64,000 nt of DNA from Tillandsia leiboldiana (GCA_029204045.2 CM055060.1:51915378-51979377); one strand, 5' to 3'; positions 44,552 through 57,070 are shown, numbered from the stretch's first letter. Numbers and translations are program-made. Notes: generated by a model not told the origin, from the letters alone.

Positions 44552-45568
44552 TGTTGTGTGCCGAAAGTTCTACCGAACGCTTGTGGACCGTTGACTGGTT
44601 TCGGTCAGCAATCGGCTCCGGTATGACCCTCTATTGTGATTACACCGTGTGTCAAACGATTAGGCCGAGAAGGGATCCACTTGATCGGACTCTTATTAAT
44701 CAAGCTCTTAATAAAGTTCGACCTAGAGGAGCCGAACTAAGACCACAGGGTATTGATCAACACGGCCGAATCAGCCAATTCGTTTTATATTGCTCAAGAA
44801 AATGTTACAAGGAAAAGATTACAAGAAGTATGAGTATTTCTAAGAAAAGCTATAGATGCGGGTATGAAAATCTATTTAGGAGAGTTGTAAGTGCGGGTAT
44901 GAAAATCTATCTAGGAAAGCGGTAGATACAGATATGAATTGTATTAAAAAGCAGGGGTGGTCACTGGCTTACGAGGTTGTAGGATCCCTTTTTCTAAGAA
45001 GATTCGCTTATTTATATATTTACGATCCTCTTAGGACCAATCGAGGTAACAACGTTTTATGACTGACTATTTATCTCGGTCCTTATCCTCAATCTTAACC
45101 GATTATTTATCTCGGTCCTTATCCTTAATCGGCTTATAAAATCTTAACCGATTATTTATCTCGGTTCTTATCCTCAATCAACTTATAAAGTTGATGACCG
45201 ATTATTTATCCCATCCTCAATCGGTTTGTAAACCCAATGACCGATTATTTATCTCGGTTCTTATCCTCAATTTTAACTGATTATTTATCTTGATTCTTAT
45301 CCTCAATCGGCTTATAAAGCCGATAATCGATTATTTATCTCATCTTCAATCAGCTTATAAACGCGATGACCGATTATTTGTCTCGGTCCTTATCCTCAAT
45401 CTTGATAGATTATTTATCTCGGTTCTTATCCTCAATCTCGACTGATTATTTCAAATCAGTTGACCCATTGACAGATTTTCACACCACTTGTCACTTTTGA
45501 TTCGGTTCAACCGGCTCGGTTATGTCGACTGTACCACTTGCCATGTGGCAATTTTTTTTATTTCAACA
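44552..45568 (-). repeat. element D left LTR (1017 bp)
   Basis: Matches 47455-47609 and 51601-52641. About half of it (45060-45450) is a tandem repeat of ATTATTTATCTCGG/CTTATCCTCAATCGG units with dyads such as ATCGGCTT-ATA-AAGCCGAT. Confidence 0.85.
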
Positions 45569-46003
45569 ATACCCCCTCGACAATGACCTGAAGTGACATT
45601 CAGGCGATTAGCGATACCTCAATTAATAATCGGCACGCGTGATATGTACACCGATCATTACTTTTATCCTCATCGAGTCTTTTTGCATTAAATGTTGTCG
45701 TTCTTCATCGGCTAATCTTCTTTTATTTTATATTTGGCCTCGTGAGCCGACACTTTCCTATCGGCCGAATTTACATCTTACCCGAATTACCAACGACCGA
45801 ATTATCCTCAGTCATTGACTTCTTTTCATTGGACTTTTTGGCCTTAATTAAGAGCGTACATTTATACGGCTGACAGATTTTACCATCTCAACCGCATAAA
45901 TTTCAGCTTCATTAGCCGAATCCCCACTTTCACTAGTATTATTCGGCTCATCATGAGTCGAGTCCTCTTCTTTAAAGAAGGCATTTTGCCCCTTCCTTCT
46001 CCT

Positions 46004-46519
46004 CTAATCTTCGATTTGGCTCCAGTAAGGTCGATCGTCTTGGTTATCTTTCCGAAATTGCTCGCATTGAGCTACTCGGACTCCCAAATTAAACAAATTT
46101 GAAAAATGTCTATACTCGAATTGGTCTTTGATTTTGAAATGGAGACCATTGAGCGTGGCAAATTCGGACTCGGACATCCTGACAAAGCATCGTTTCCTCA
46201 CTATTTTGAAACAGTTGAGATATTTTTCAAATGATTCTCTGGCATTTTGCCGATACATAGTGAGATCGGCTACCAATAGCTTCGGCGCCGCTCTATAAAA
46301 CTGCTCATGGAACTTACGCTCCAATTTGTCCCAGCCTCGAATAGAATTGGGGGGCAAGCTCGTATACCAAGTGAATGTCGTTTTTGCCAACGACTTGTTA
46401 AACAACCTGAGTTTCATATACGGGTCAGCGGTAGTTTCTCTACATTGGGTCGTGAACCGAGCAATATGCTCGATCGTGTTCTCGGTTACTTCATCCAAAA
46501 ATTTATCAAATTTAGGCAT
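46004..46519 (-). CDS. element D Gag, retrotransposon gag domain
   Basis: 171 residues. The sequence MPKFDKF...IEHIARFTTQC, then FTWYTSLPPNSI and LERKFHEQF, is the conserved core of the plant Ty3/gypsy capsid domain (residues about 1-150). It would form the particle that packages the element RNA. No zinc knuckle, protease or RT follows; the frame stops at 46004. The usual family context has a longer N-terminus; remnants of it may lie at 46860-47216 on the same strand. It may be a relic or supply capsid only. Confidence 0.8.
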   Translation of the reverse strand: MPKFDKFLDEVTENTIEHIARFTTQCRETTADPYMKLRLFNKSLAKTTFTWYTSLPPNSIRGWDKLERKFHEQFYRAAPKLLVADLTMYRQNARESFEKYLNCFKIVRKRCFVRMSESEFATLNGLHFKIKDQFEYRHFSNLFNLGVRVAQCEQFRKDNQDDRPYWSQIED

Positions 46520-47003
46520 TTTTCAATTGGCTAGGTACGGGTGTTCCACATCCACATTCGCGGGATACGGAGACCTAAAAACTGGCCGTATAGTCGGCCT
46601 GGCCTCTGTGCGAACGTATTTTTTATTATTTCTTCCACTTGAGCATAATGCTCGGTGTTTCCTGCCGGGGGTGTCGTGGCCGCCCGTGGCACTATATTTG
46701 CATTTACGAGAGGCGGTGTAACTTAACCCTCTTGATTTAGGGTAGGTCCCTAATTTGGGGCCTGCCCCTAGCTCTCATGCCCCCAGCTTGGGTTTGAATA
46801 ACCGACAAGGGAGGTGGAGTTGGCAAGCCCTATGCGGCTTTCTACTGATGGCCGATGTTCGAACCTATTGGCCTATACCCTGAGTGACATGGAGTCATCT
46901 GTAGTGGAACTAACCCCAGCAGCTGAGCCACTTGAAAAGATGACATCGGCAGCACAACCCCTTGTGGTTCCGCTGTCGTCATTGCCGGCGTCGTCAAGAT
47001 CGA

Positions 47004-47216
47004 CTATGTCGGTAACGGCTGGGGCAGTGCAGAGGGAGATCCTGGCATACCTCCATTGTATTGTTCACTTCGGGCTAAGAACTGTCCAAGACGAAGTATG
47101 CTATCATTTAAGGCCATGACAGCGGCCAAAACTGCATCCAGGCACGCATTGTTCGCCTGATTGCCTCTCTCGAAAACCTGATAGCTTCTCTCGAATGATT
47201 CTAATGCTTGGGTCAA
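47004..47216 (-). pseudogene. possible N-terminal gag remnant of element D
   Basis: 70-codon minus-strand frame, helix-prone and Ala/Gln rich (QALESFERSYQVFERGNQAN...), upstream of the gag core in sense orientation. A stop near 47004 separates it from further in-frame sequence. Its position fits a gag N-terminus, but no domain is recognised. Confidence 0.35.
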
Positions 47217-48751
47217 TTGCCCGAGCTCCTATGCTAGGGTCAGCTCCTGTTGAGCCGACCGCCAACTAGTCTCTGAAATATTTGGTAGTGTCGGAGGTGG
47301 ATAATCCACGTGTCCGATACTACTAGATTAATTAGTCGTTCCCTGAAGGTTTGGGAACGACTCTATTCCTGAGGTTGAGGCTATTATCTTCTGACATTTC
47401 AGTAGGATTTGGGTAAGAGTTTACTTAAGTGTCCCACCGGGCATACTAAAAAGTTGTTGCATGCCAAAAGTTCAATCGAATGCTTGTGGACCGTTGACTA
47501 GCTTCGGTCAGCGATCGGCTCCGATATGACCCTCTTATGTGATTGCGTCGTGTGCTAAATGATTAGACCGATGAGGGATCCGCTCGGTCGGGTTGTAATA
47601 AAGTTCGGCTATAACGCCCCGAGTTTTGAAAACCGGTCTAACTTTTTTTTTTAAAAAAAAAATCAGAGTTTAACATCTTGAAAACCAAGGTGTGAACAGA
47701 CCGCCGCACACATAGAAAATCCTCTATACAAATGGGCAGAGCTTCCCCTATACATGCACGGTTAGACAAGTACAATTATACAATCAGAGGAGATACAACA
47801 TTTATACTGAACATAAACATAAACATCTCTACTCTAGATACATCCACATGGTAATCACATAGTCCAAAATGAAAGACATCAACATAAACCCAATCAGCTC
47901 GAGATCATAACAAAATACTAAAATATAAACATCCACAAAACTATCAGGGGACGACTCTAACGTGATAGCTCTCCAGATCGCCCCGACATTCCAACGCCTA
48001 ACTGACCGGGAAAAATAGTCACCCAAGAGTGTGAGATGCAACATAAATGTATCCCAGTGGGCACGATGGGCCGAGAAATAGCAAGTCGTACCTACTAGAT
48101 ACCATAATAAACGGATAATAAAACTGGGATAAATCAAGTACTGATAATGAACTAAGCATGCTAGATAATAAAAGCAGGTATAAAGATGTGTAATAATATA
48201 ATGTGTCAAAGCTGTAAACACAAATATATCCAATCAACTGCCACCATTTGCCACAAGGGCCTTAGGTTAATGCCACACTGATGCACCAATACGCTATCAT
48301 AACCCTACACACTCTGTGTGAACTCACTGGGCTCACGGGTCGATGTGACCTCTCTACTAGTAAAGAACACCACAACGGTGGCCAAACCGTCGGTGTACGT
48401 GACTGAAAGTTAGCTTTATGGAGATCATAATGTTGATGCTCAACTCACAGTCTACACGGTCTATAGACCGGACAATTGGCGAGAAGTCGGGAGAATCCCG
48501 ACAAGGACACTAATACCGATATAAAATCATGCCATGTACTAAAACTGGATATCCTATTCTAAACATGCAGTGAAGAATAGAGTATAAAGCAATAACTGAG
48601 CTAGTGACCAAACAAGCATGGCATATGTCTAGATATATACAGCTATATATATACTAATGCTGGAAATAAAAGCATAATGAAATGCACAACTGAAAGATCA
48701 AAGCTATCAACAAACACAGGGGTCCGACCAACTACGGTACCCCAGAGGGCC

Positions 48752-48892
48752 TGTGGCACCCCAATAGTCCCATATCGGATGTGAATGGGTATATAAGAGA
48801 CATGGATACTAGTAATAATAACTGGGCTTAAGCATTTTGGGCTGTGGTTTAGGCCCAACGAGTTATTATTGCTAGTGGGTCGGGTCGTTATA
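48752..48892 (-). mobile_element. TRIM-like 141-bp insertion in Y2
   Basis: Absent from Y1 at the same place (38735-38745). Sense ends are TATAACGACCC and GGGGTGCCACA. Flanks GGGCC (48747-48751) and GGGTC (48893-48897) look like a 5-bp duplication with one change. It holds a TATATAAG-type box in reverse orientation. Probably a solo TRIM LTR. Confidence 0.6.
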
Positions 48893-51435
48893 GGGTCGAA
48901 ATGATAAAGCCCGAACAGAAGATAAACCCACCTCAAGGCAGACGATCGTGGTATCCGCTGGACGGCTCACGGGCTGGCTCCTGACTACTGGGGCCTACAA
49001 CAAAGTCATGTGTTAGAGAAAGTCTCACTGACACCCTACCTACAGACTCACTGTATCCAGATAAGCTAAACGGGGAAAATTCACTGAAGTCTCGGGATTC
49101 ATCGGAATTTTCGATAATCCGTCGATGGATCAACTATGGTCCAATCTGTGAAAAACGATATCCAAAACTCGTGAAACTTTACATGCTGCCTCGGAACGCT
49201 TAACTTAAGACGATCGGGCACTAACATCTAACTCTATGTAATCATGTGCACAAACGGTGCTATAACAACCGAAAACACCTCCGAAAATCTGATTTTGGCT
49301 CCGGTATTCACCAACGCTAGGGACAGCTGGCAATCAATAAAAACCATCCACTATCCTCGAAACGCGCATTTAGCGCGAAACCACTGATAAATCGACAATT
49401 TTGCCGATTTACGGTTCGTTAAGCAAAATTCGCTCAACGAAAACCAACAGATCCCGAACGAAAGGTTCTGAGATCATGTGCACGCTGTCTACAGTAGCCC
49501 ACCAAGTTACAATTACAATTAGACCCCTTGGGTTTATTAAAATTACATAAATACATGCATTTTATCACTATTTTAGCAATTACTTCACAACTAATTATCT
49601 CTAAACTGAACCGAGGGCACTAGTAGCTAGGCCTAGATGTTCTAAACACTGTGCTCGCTGTTTGGGAGCAACTCGAGCCCCGAAAACAGTATTAGGTCCA
49701 TGATTACTAAGCATTGAGAGCACCAAGTTGCTAACATGCAATAACTCCTATTCTCTATGTAAACTAGAGTGAGCATCATGTTCAGAGGACCAAGGAGGTT
49801 CAGAGGCTGACCTTCGAGGTGTCGCGGGGCTGCCGAAAATGTCACCCGAGCAAGATGGTTCAAGTTCAATGCCTAGGGAGCTCGGGTTGGCTGAACTTGC
49901 ACCTACTTGGGATCAAACCTCAATCCAAAGCAAGCACAGGCTATAGAGGGTTCCAAGAGATGGCAGGAGTACCACCAAACCCAGCTCCGGCAGCCCAGTG
50001 CGGTGGTTGGCCGGAGAAGACGATCTAAAGCCTTTAACAAGGGCAACAATGGTGAAGATCCATCCAGCCATCTATAGTCACATGCAAGGGTTCAGGGATA
50101 GTGCTTTAGACAAGAGGAAGCTTACCTGTGGGTTAGCCGGCGCCGGGGAGCAATGGAGGCGGCGGGCGGCGCTGCTCGACCCAACACAATAAGCCCAGAG
50201 CTAGGGCTTCCTCTCCCTGCCAGCTCACTGAACCGATCACCTTGAAACTTCCTAGAGGCCCTCTTGGTGTCTAACAGAAGCTAACCACCAATCTTGATCC
50301 GAGCTCGAACCGTCGGATGTGGAGCACGAACGGATCGCGACCAATCTAGGGTTCCGTCGATCCCTTTTCCATCCGCCGGCAATCGGAGGCCCTCGGACCT
50401 CGAGACCGCACCTGTGGAATCCTCTTGATGTCAAAAAAGGAGTGGTGGAGTCCAAGGTGCAAGAAAAACAAAGGAGAGGAGATGCCTACCTCGCCGAATC
50501 TAAGGAAGAAGAAGAAGAAAATGAGAAGGCTTCCCGGTGGCGTGCGGCGAAGCCAAGCGCCGGCGCCGGCGCTCCTCGGGGTGAGTCTCCAGAGACTAGC
50601 GGAGGTCTCATATGGGTTCAGGTGCAATGATCCAGAGTTTGGTTGCCTCCCCACTTCACAAACCCTAGTTCAAGGTTGGAATCTTGATTTTCTTGCTTTT
50701 CCGGTGATGCCCGACGACGGCCGGTGATGTAACGGCCGGGGATGATGCGGAGGGAGGAGAAGAGTCCTCAGGTGGTGGCTGGTGCAAGGGAAACCGAGGC
50801 TAGGGCACTACGGATCCAAACCACCCATTATAACTTAGTTTGGAACAAAATGCCAAAAGCTCCCTGCAACTCAAAAATTCACAGCCAAGTCCCTCAATGT
50901 AGCACACAGTGAGGCACTTCGGATCCAAACCACCCATTATAACTTAGCTTGGAACAAAATGCCAAGTCCCTGCAACTCAAAAATTCACAGCCAAGTCCCT
51001 CACTGTAGCAAGGCCCCTCTCTAATAAGTTGCACGCAAAACGAAGCACAAAATATAAGGCTCTTTGTGTAATTTTGCAACTTTTTACTATTTTTCACACT
51101 TTTCAAGAAAATAGTGTCGTCAAACGGAAAAACGAACACCACCACGACGTCCGACTCAACGAAACCTATCGAGTAGCGATTTTGGTTCATTGAGTTTAGG
51201 TCCAGATAAATTGTAAATCCATCTTATACAGTGGCGTTTACAGTTTGGCATGCATTTCGATGACCTAGGCTCGTCAAACACAAGTTTTGACTGCGCCATT
51301 GCGCTCAGAACGATGAGACCGATCAAATCGAGTATTTGGACTGTCGGATTCGGATTCCGTTAGGTCCAGTTAGCCAACATCTGTCGAAAACCGAAATATT
51401 TTCGAAGGTTACTATTCACAACTTAAGTCATCACT

Positions 51436-51549
<114 letters not shown>

Positions 51550-52079
51550 AACTCAATTTTTATTTTTTTTTCGAACTCGAATTTCTCGAGTATTACATCA
51601 GTCTAGAGGAGCCGAACTAAGACCACAGGGTATTGATCAATACGGTCGAATCAGTCAGTTCGCTTTGTATTGCTCAAGAAAAGGTTATAAGGAAAGGATT
51701 ATAAGTACGACTACTTTTAGAAAAAGCTATAGATGTGGGTATGAAAATCTATCTAGGAAAGCTGTAGGTGCATATATGAAAATCTATCTAGAAAAGCGGT
51801 AGATGCATGTATGAAGGTATTGAAAAGTATGGGTGGTCACTGACTTACGAGGTTGTAGGACTCCTTTTTCTAAGAAGATTCGCTTATTTATATATTTACT
51901 ACCCTCTTAGGACTAATCGCCGTTTTAATAACGACGTATTTTTCAAAAAATTATTGGGAATAACGGCATATTTTTTGAAAAATTGTTCCGTATTCCTTGG
52001 CCTCAAAATTAATAGTAACGCCTTTTCCATCTAAGTTCATCCACATTTGCGCCTATGATTTTTTCCGTTTAATCTTACG

Positions 52080-52530
52080 CGTTATTTATCTCTTTATTCT
52101 CGGTCCTTATCCTTAATTGGCTTATAAAGCCGATGACTGATTATTTATTTTATCCTCAATCGACTTATAAACCCGATGACCGATTATTTATCTTGATTCT
52201 TATCGTCAATCTTAATCGATTATTTATCTCGTCCCTATCCTCAATCGGCTTATAAAATCTTAACCGATTATTTATATTGGTGCTTATCCTCAATCAGCTT
52301 ATAAAGCCGAAGACCGATTATTTATCTACGTCCTTATCCTCAATCTTAACCGATTATTTATCTCGGTTCTTATCCTCAAACGGCTTATAAAGTCGATGAC
52401 CAATTATTTATCTCATCCTCAATCGGCTTATAAACCCGAAAACGGATTATTTGTCTCGATCCTTATCCTCGATCTTGACTGATTATTTATCTCGGTTCTT
52501 ATCCTCAATCTTGACCAATTATTTCAAATC
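52080..52530 (-). repeat. tandem repeat with CGGCTTATAAAGCCG dyads, right LTR of element D
   Basis: Same repeat as at 45060-45450. Units of about 37-50 bp carry ACCGATTATTTATCTCGG and, in some, the perfect dyad CGGCTTATAAAGCCG or a one-base variant. Confidence 0.8.
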
Positions 52531-52646
52531 AGTTAACTCGTTGACAGATTTTCACGCCACTTGTTATTTTTTATTCGGTTCAATCGGCTCGGTCATGTCG
52601 ACCGTACCACTTGCCACGTGATGATTTTTTTGGTTTATGCATAAAC

Positions 52647-53426
52647 AAAGTTGATTTTGATATTCCAAAATATCAAGTTTGTCCTTATGTATGGCTAAAA
52701 TTTACATCTTTATATAATTTATATACAATATTTGATATAAGTAACAATTAAATTTATTTATTTTGAAAATTAAATATCAAAATTTATATTACAAAATTCC
52801 AAGTTTGGCATTATGTATTGGACATCCAATAATTAATATAGATTAAATTATAATTATAATAAAAAATTAGAATTTAAATTACAAAATTATTAATTTTTAT
52901 TTTTAAATTTTAGGTTCAATATATTTTTGATATTTGATTTTAATTAGAAATAGTATTATATTTTAACGTTGAACTGAAATGTAAATTACCAATTTAAACC
53001 TAAATTTAAAATATAAATTTAAATAGCATTACATGTAAAAAAATATTGGAATTAACTCAATAATATTATAGACATAATATAGGCAATTCTGTCAACACTT
53101 TTATACACAGTTACAACTAAATAATATTATAGACATATCACATAAATCAAGTAGCAAACATTACCACCAATACTACAAAAATTGCAATATGCAACACTAC
53201 ATAGGCATATTGGGGTAAACTCAATGCAAACAAGTAATAATCAAATATCACAACTCTTTAATTCCATAATATCTTATCACGAGACATTACTAATTGAAAG
53301 GCATAAAATTCATACTACAATACTTGAAAATAATTGTCTAAATCAAATATTGATTTCCTAATCAGTACTATGAAGGACATAAAATAACTATAAGTTATTA
53401 TTATATAGAAAATAAGTATAAATCTA
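52647..53426. other. AT-rich DNA, no recognised feature
   Basis: Very AT-rich, no open frame of note and no repeat matching the rest of the window; likely old non-coding sequence into which element D inserted. Confidence 0.5.
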
Positions 53427-54190
53427 TTGATTGCTTCATACTTGCTCGGAAATTATTGTGGGAAGATTATCACCGCATCGCGACTCATCTACAACAACGA
53501 GATTAGTGAGATCCTCTTTTTGCTCCTCAAGGGGATTTGGCTCCATTTGCATATTGAAATATATATCAATTTCTTGATGTCTTTTAAAAAAGCTTTAAAT
53601 GACACAATAAGCTAGAGCTATGCGACATTGCACCTTGTAGGGAAAGGGAGTCGCTTGGCGGAGCACTTTGAATCCCTTCTTTAAAATGATGAAGGCCTTC
53701 TCACCAACACAGAGTTAAGCATACCTATGATTGTATCGCAGTCCTTAATATCTGTGTGCGCTTGAATTTCCGTCAAATTGGCTTAAGTGATATCGCTCTT
53801 CTCTAAAGTGTGTAAGGAACCGATCTGTATTTACATAACCAGAATCTGCCAAGTAATATTTTTCTTTATAAGAACAAGTAATAATTATTTAAGTAAGCAA
53901 AATAAAAAAATAAATATTTTAAAATAACAATACCTTCCGAATCCATTAAAGCCCTACTCTCGCAACACCAACATAGCATATTTATATCAGCTGCAAAACT
54001 CTTCCATCCAATGCATATGTCTAAAAAGTGATGATCAAACAAATATGCAGCCATCATATTTTACAATGTAAATCATTTTTGAAAACGATATCGTGGTTGC
54101 TTGCACTTTCTCACGACTACTGGTATATACATCCCATCTATAGCACCAATTGTATTCTACAAGTTGTAATAAAGATATGAGAATAAGTGA
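53427..54190 (-). pseudogene. PIF/Harbinger-type transposase (HARBI1/ALP1-like), decayed, two exons
   Basis: Minus-strand exon about 54190-53934 reads GAIDGMYIPV, then MMAAYLFDHHFLDICIGWKSFAAD...LMDSE. An intron at 53933-53864 (GT...AG, 70 bp) follows. Exon 53863-53430 continues in frame with KYYLADSGYVNTDRFLT, FREERYHLSQF and EKAFIILKKGF. It ends with KVLRQATPFPYKVQCRIALA. These are the DDE blocks of Harbinger transposases and their domesticated ALP1-like relatives. Asp in AIDG, Asp in AAD and Glu in EKAF are present. Several in-frame stops (after FQK, HRY, RYA and CVI) and loss of the N-terminus show it is dead. Terminal inverted repeats were not found. Confidence 0.8.
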
Positions 54191-54764
54191 GAATATAATT
54201 CATTCTTAAAAAATAGTCATACTGGGTTCAAGACTCACCGTGAATGGATGGAATAATGTGCTATCTCTAATTTTTTTAGTGCATCCCAACAACCTCCGAA
54301 GCCACCACACTCGCGATCTCGACCTTCTGTGTGATGATCCAGATCTTCGTGATGGTATTGCAGGGCAATCAGTGGCTTCCGGAGGCCTATGTCAAGTGAT
54401 GGTGATAGTTGTGCACGAATCGGACCCCAGATTTGGACCCAGTGCGAAAATCGAATCAAGTTTGCTTTTTCGGGGGCCTTCGTCAAATTTTAGGATTGGA
54501 ATTTGGCAAAACGGACATCGAATTTGGATTCAGCGCGCGAAAACGATGAAAATGAACTATTTACTTGCATTTTTCGGACTCCGGACACTATTTTACTATA
54601 GCACGGGCAGGTACTGTAGCTCGGGTAGCACCGGCGGCGGCGGGCAGGCGCGGGCACGGCCACGGGCAGGCACGGGCGCGGCGCGGGCAGGCACGGGCGC
54701 GGCGCGGGCAGGCCGGTCCACGAACCATGGCGCGTGCACTGGGACCACTAAGATTTAGCTATGC

Positions 54765-54916
54765 CACGTGGCAGCACTGGATTGGCCCAGCGGCGTCGGC
54801 GGGGCGGCGACATGTGGCATGTTCTCATTGGCTGACACTTTTCGGAAGACTCGGCGCATAGACCGGAGCATGGACCGAACGTGGACCACGTGGGACACGT
54901 AGCGCTCTCCCACTGG
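54765..54916 (+). promoter_or_regulatory. ERSE-like array in LTR H
   Basis: CACGTG-N10-ATTGG at 54765-54785, CATGTG-N10-ATTGG at 54811-54831 and CACGTA-N10-ACTGG at 54896-54916. The TATAAATAT box is at 55110. Confidence 0.68.
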
Positions 54917-55109
54917 CGGGCGTAGCCGCCAGGCGTGCACCGGGCGCACGGAGCGGGGCAGAAGCGGACACGTGGCAACATCCTGGAGTTTCGGGCGCTC
55001 GACGTGGACACCGCGGATGGCCGCCATGTGGATTCGGGCGCGCACTATGGATTTCGGGCGCCCGAATCCACCCCCTTGACACGAATTGCTAGTCTTCATG
55101 TGATTTGGC

Positions 55110-55118
55110 TATAAATAT
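55110..55118 (+). promoter_or_regulatory. TATA box of LTR H
   Basis: TATAAATAT, downstream of the ERSE-like sites, in the position shared by LTRs A, F, G and I. Confidence 0.6.
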
Positions 55119-55620
55119 CCCTCTTGGGGCTGGCTTTTGGAGCTTTTTCTGAGATCCGATTTTTGAGCCGATTTCGACAGTGAGTTTCTACTTCGAGTCT
55201 TCTTCGCTTCTTGGGGTTTTGTAGAATTTTTTGTGATCGTCTGATATTTTTCCTTGCCTGATTTCGAGAGTCGCGACATTTCTTCGACATCGGTTTTTCT
55301 GTCGACTCTTCGTCGGAGAGCTCCCCTTAGCTGATCTTCTGGAGTTTTTCGTCGATTTTTGCGGCAGCGTTTCCAAGACAGGTAGGCCTTCGATTTTGGT
55401 ACACATTGTTCTGCTCCGTTTTGAGTTTTTATGAGAGTTTGTGCAGCATCTTTAGACCCTCTTTTTTTGCAACACTTTTCTGGACAGAGCTGAGGTAATA
55501 TTGTAATTTCTCAGCCTACAGGTGGCGGATTGTAGTGTCTCGACATTTTAGGGTAGATCTTCTGCGCTTACGAGTATTCTTTTTTGTGCTAGAGCTTGGA
55601 AAACGGAGAATGACAAAGCG

Positions 55621-56273
55621 ATCAGATCTGAAATCCGACTTATGGATCTTTCGGAATAAGGGTTTCAGTGTTAGCGGGTCCAAAAGGTAAATTCTGACAC
55701 CCTAGGAACCCGCTATGTGTTGTTGGTGCATCAGGATCCGTGCTAACGGTTACGGGATAGTTCGGAGGATCGGCGCGCTTATCGAGGAATTGGCTAAAAA
55801 TATTTTTAAAATATCGGATTTTGGGATTTTCGTACATACAAAAGAGAAATAAATAAATAAAATATTAATAAAAAGATATTAATATCCCAAATACCGTATA
55901 ACCCTAATTGGGAGAAAAGATCATTTCTCTTCCTCTTTCCTCGTTGCGCGTGCCGAAGACCGAGACCGGAAGCGTCGCCGATACCGAGGAGAGGATCCAA
56001 AAACACCACCATCTGCGGAGATTGGGGCCGCGTTGTCTTCTCCGTCAGAGCTAGGCCCGCGGGGGGGTGTTGTTTGCTTCGGAGGGTCGCGACCGCGGTC
56101 GTTTATCTTCGTTTCAGGTGGGTACCTTTTTTCTGCATTTTGGAGCATGGTTTCATCATGTATTACGTAAGAGTAAAGTAGATGTGCTAATGAATCTTGA
56201 CTAACTCCTGTTCGCATGAGTATTTCTATTATAGTGACCCCGATCCCCGTGTAGCTTCTCCCATGACCCGTGA
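55621..56273. other. unassigned sequence between LTRs H and G
   Basis: Contains an AT-rich stretch (55840-55910), a GC-rich stretch (55930-56110) and a GTTTCAGGTGGGTA splice-like string near 56112. It may be a further degraded LTR. No protein is recognised. Confidence 0.4.
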
Positions 56274-56555
56274 TGTAGAACACCTATTGTTGGTGTGTGG
56301 AACCCGCAATGCGTCAAATGGACGTGTTGGATGGACTCAGTGAGGCTTCGAAATTGAGCCTGCCTTCCGGCTATTTTGGTCAGAATTTAGAAAGGGCTTT
56401 AGGCTAATCCGAGGTCATATTTGGATTCAGCGCAAAAAAACGTCGAAAATCGGCTATTTACTTACCTTTTTCGGAGTCCGGATGCCCAAAAACAGACCCC
56501 CGAAAGTTTTTTGCGCATTTTGGTGCATGGGGGAAGTCGTGGACCGGTCTGGTGC

Positions 56556-56895
56556 CACGTGGCAACACCGGATTGGCCGGCACATGCGGCGCGGTCCACG
56601 GAGTATTGGCGCTGGTGCATGGGTCGAGTGCGGGGGACACGTGGCGGCTCCTGACTGGCGGGCTCGCAGTGCGCGGTCCATGGGGGCTTGCGGCCTGGCG
56701 CATGGACCAGGGCGCGCCACGTGGTAGCCTGCGAGTGGCTGGCTCACGCGCACGTGGTCCACGCGCCAGGGGGAGCAGGCGGGGGCAGTTGGGGGCAGGC
56801 GCCCGCGACGTGGGGGCGCCACGTGGCGCCCCGCGGTTGGGCGGGCGCAGCCGCCCCACGCCCCGCTGTCGGGCCACGCGGCGCTCCGCGAGTGG
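56556..56895 (+). promoter_or_regulatory. ERSE-like array in LTR G
   Basis: Exact module at 56556-56576. Same 10-nt gap with changed halves at 56638-56658 (ACTGG), 56718-56738 (AGTGG), 56820-56840 (GTTGG) and 56875-56895 (CACGCG/AGTGG). Confidence 0.65.
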
Positions 56896-56938
56896 CGGGC
56901 GCGCGTGCGCCGGGCGCGGGGAGAGCTGCTCCAGGGTA

Positions 56939-56989
56939 ATTCGGGCGCGCACAGTGTTGGGCCGGGCCCAACACTGTAGCCGCCCGAAT
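56939..56989 (+). repeat. 51-bp near-perfect inverted repeat in LTR G
   Basis: Arms of 25 bases around a single central G. The inner 13 bp (ACAGTGTTGGGCC and its complement) are perfect; the outer part has three mismatches and ends ATTCGGGCG. It lies 73 bp before the TATA box. Confidence 0.85.
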
Positions 56990-57061
56990 CCCCTGGGCGC
57001 CCGGAAGTTGGGCCCGAGAGCCCATTAAAGGGGGCTTTTGGCTCCTTTTCTTGAGTGGGCC

Positions 57062-57070
57062 TATAAATAG
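57062..57070 (+). promoter_or_regulatory. TATA box of LTR G
   Basis: TATAAATAG, after the array and the inverted repeat. Confidence 0.65.

Larger units (their letters stand above)
54330..55620 (+). mobile_element. LTR H: 5' part of a Tekay-type LTR
   Basis: Starts TGTGATGATCC, like LTR A. GC-rich U3 with ERSE-like sites, TATA box at 55110 and the transcribed region ending in GTTTCCAAGACAGGTAGG near 55380. The 3' two-thirds are missing or unrecognisable beyond about 55620. Confidence 0.7.

Noticed and set aside
50319..50654. 100-codon frames on both strands in Y2 (50319-50727)
   Set aside because: Inside an LTR, overlapping on both strands, no domain; the matching part of Y1 does not keep the frames in an obvious way.
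56552..57028. 158-codon plus-strand and 164-codon minus-strand frames in LTR G
   Set aside because: Same cause: GC-rich LTR promoter region with few stops in any frame.
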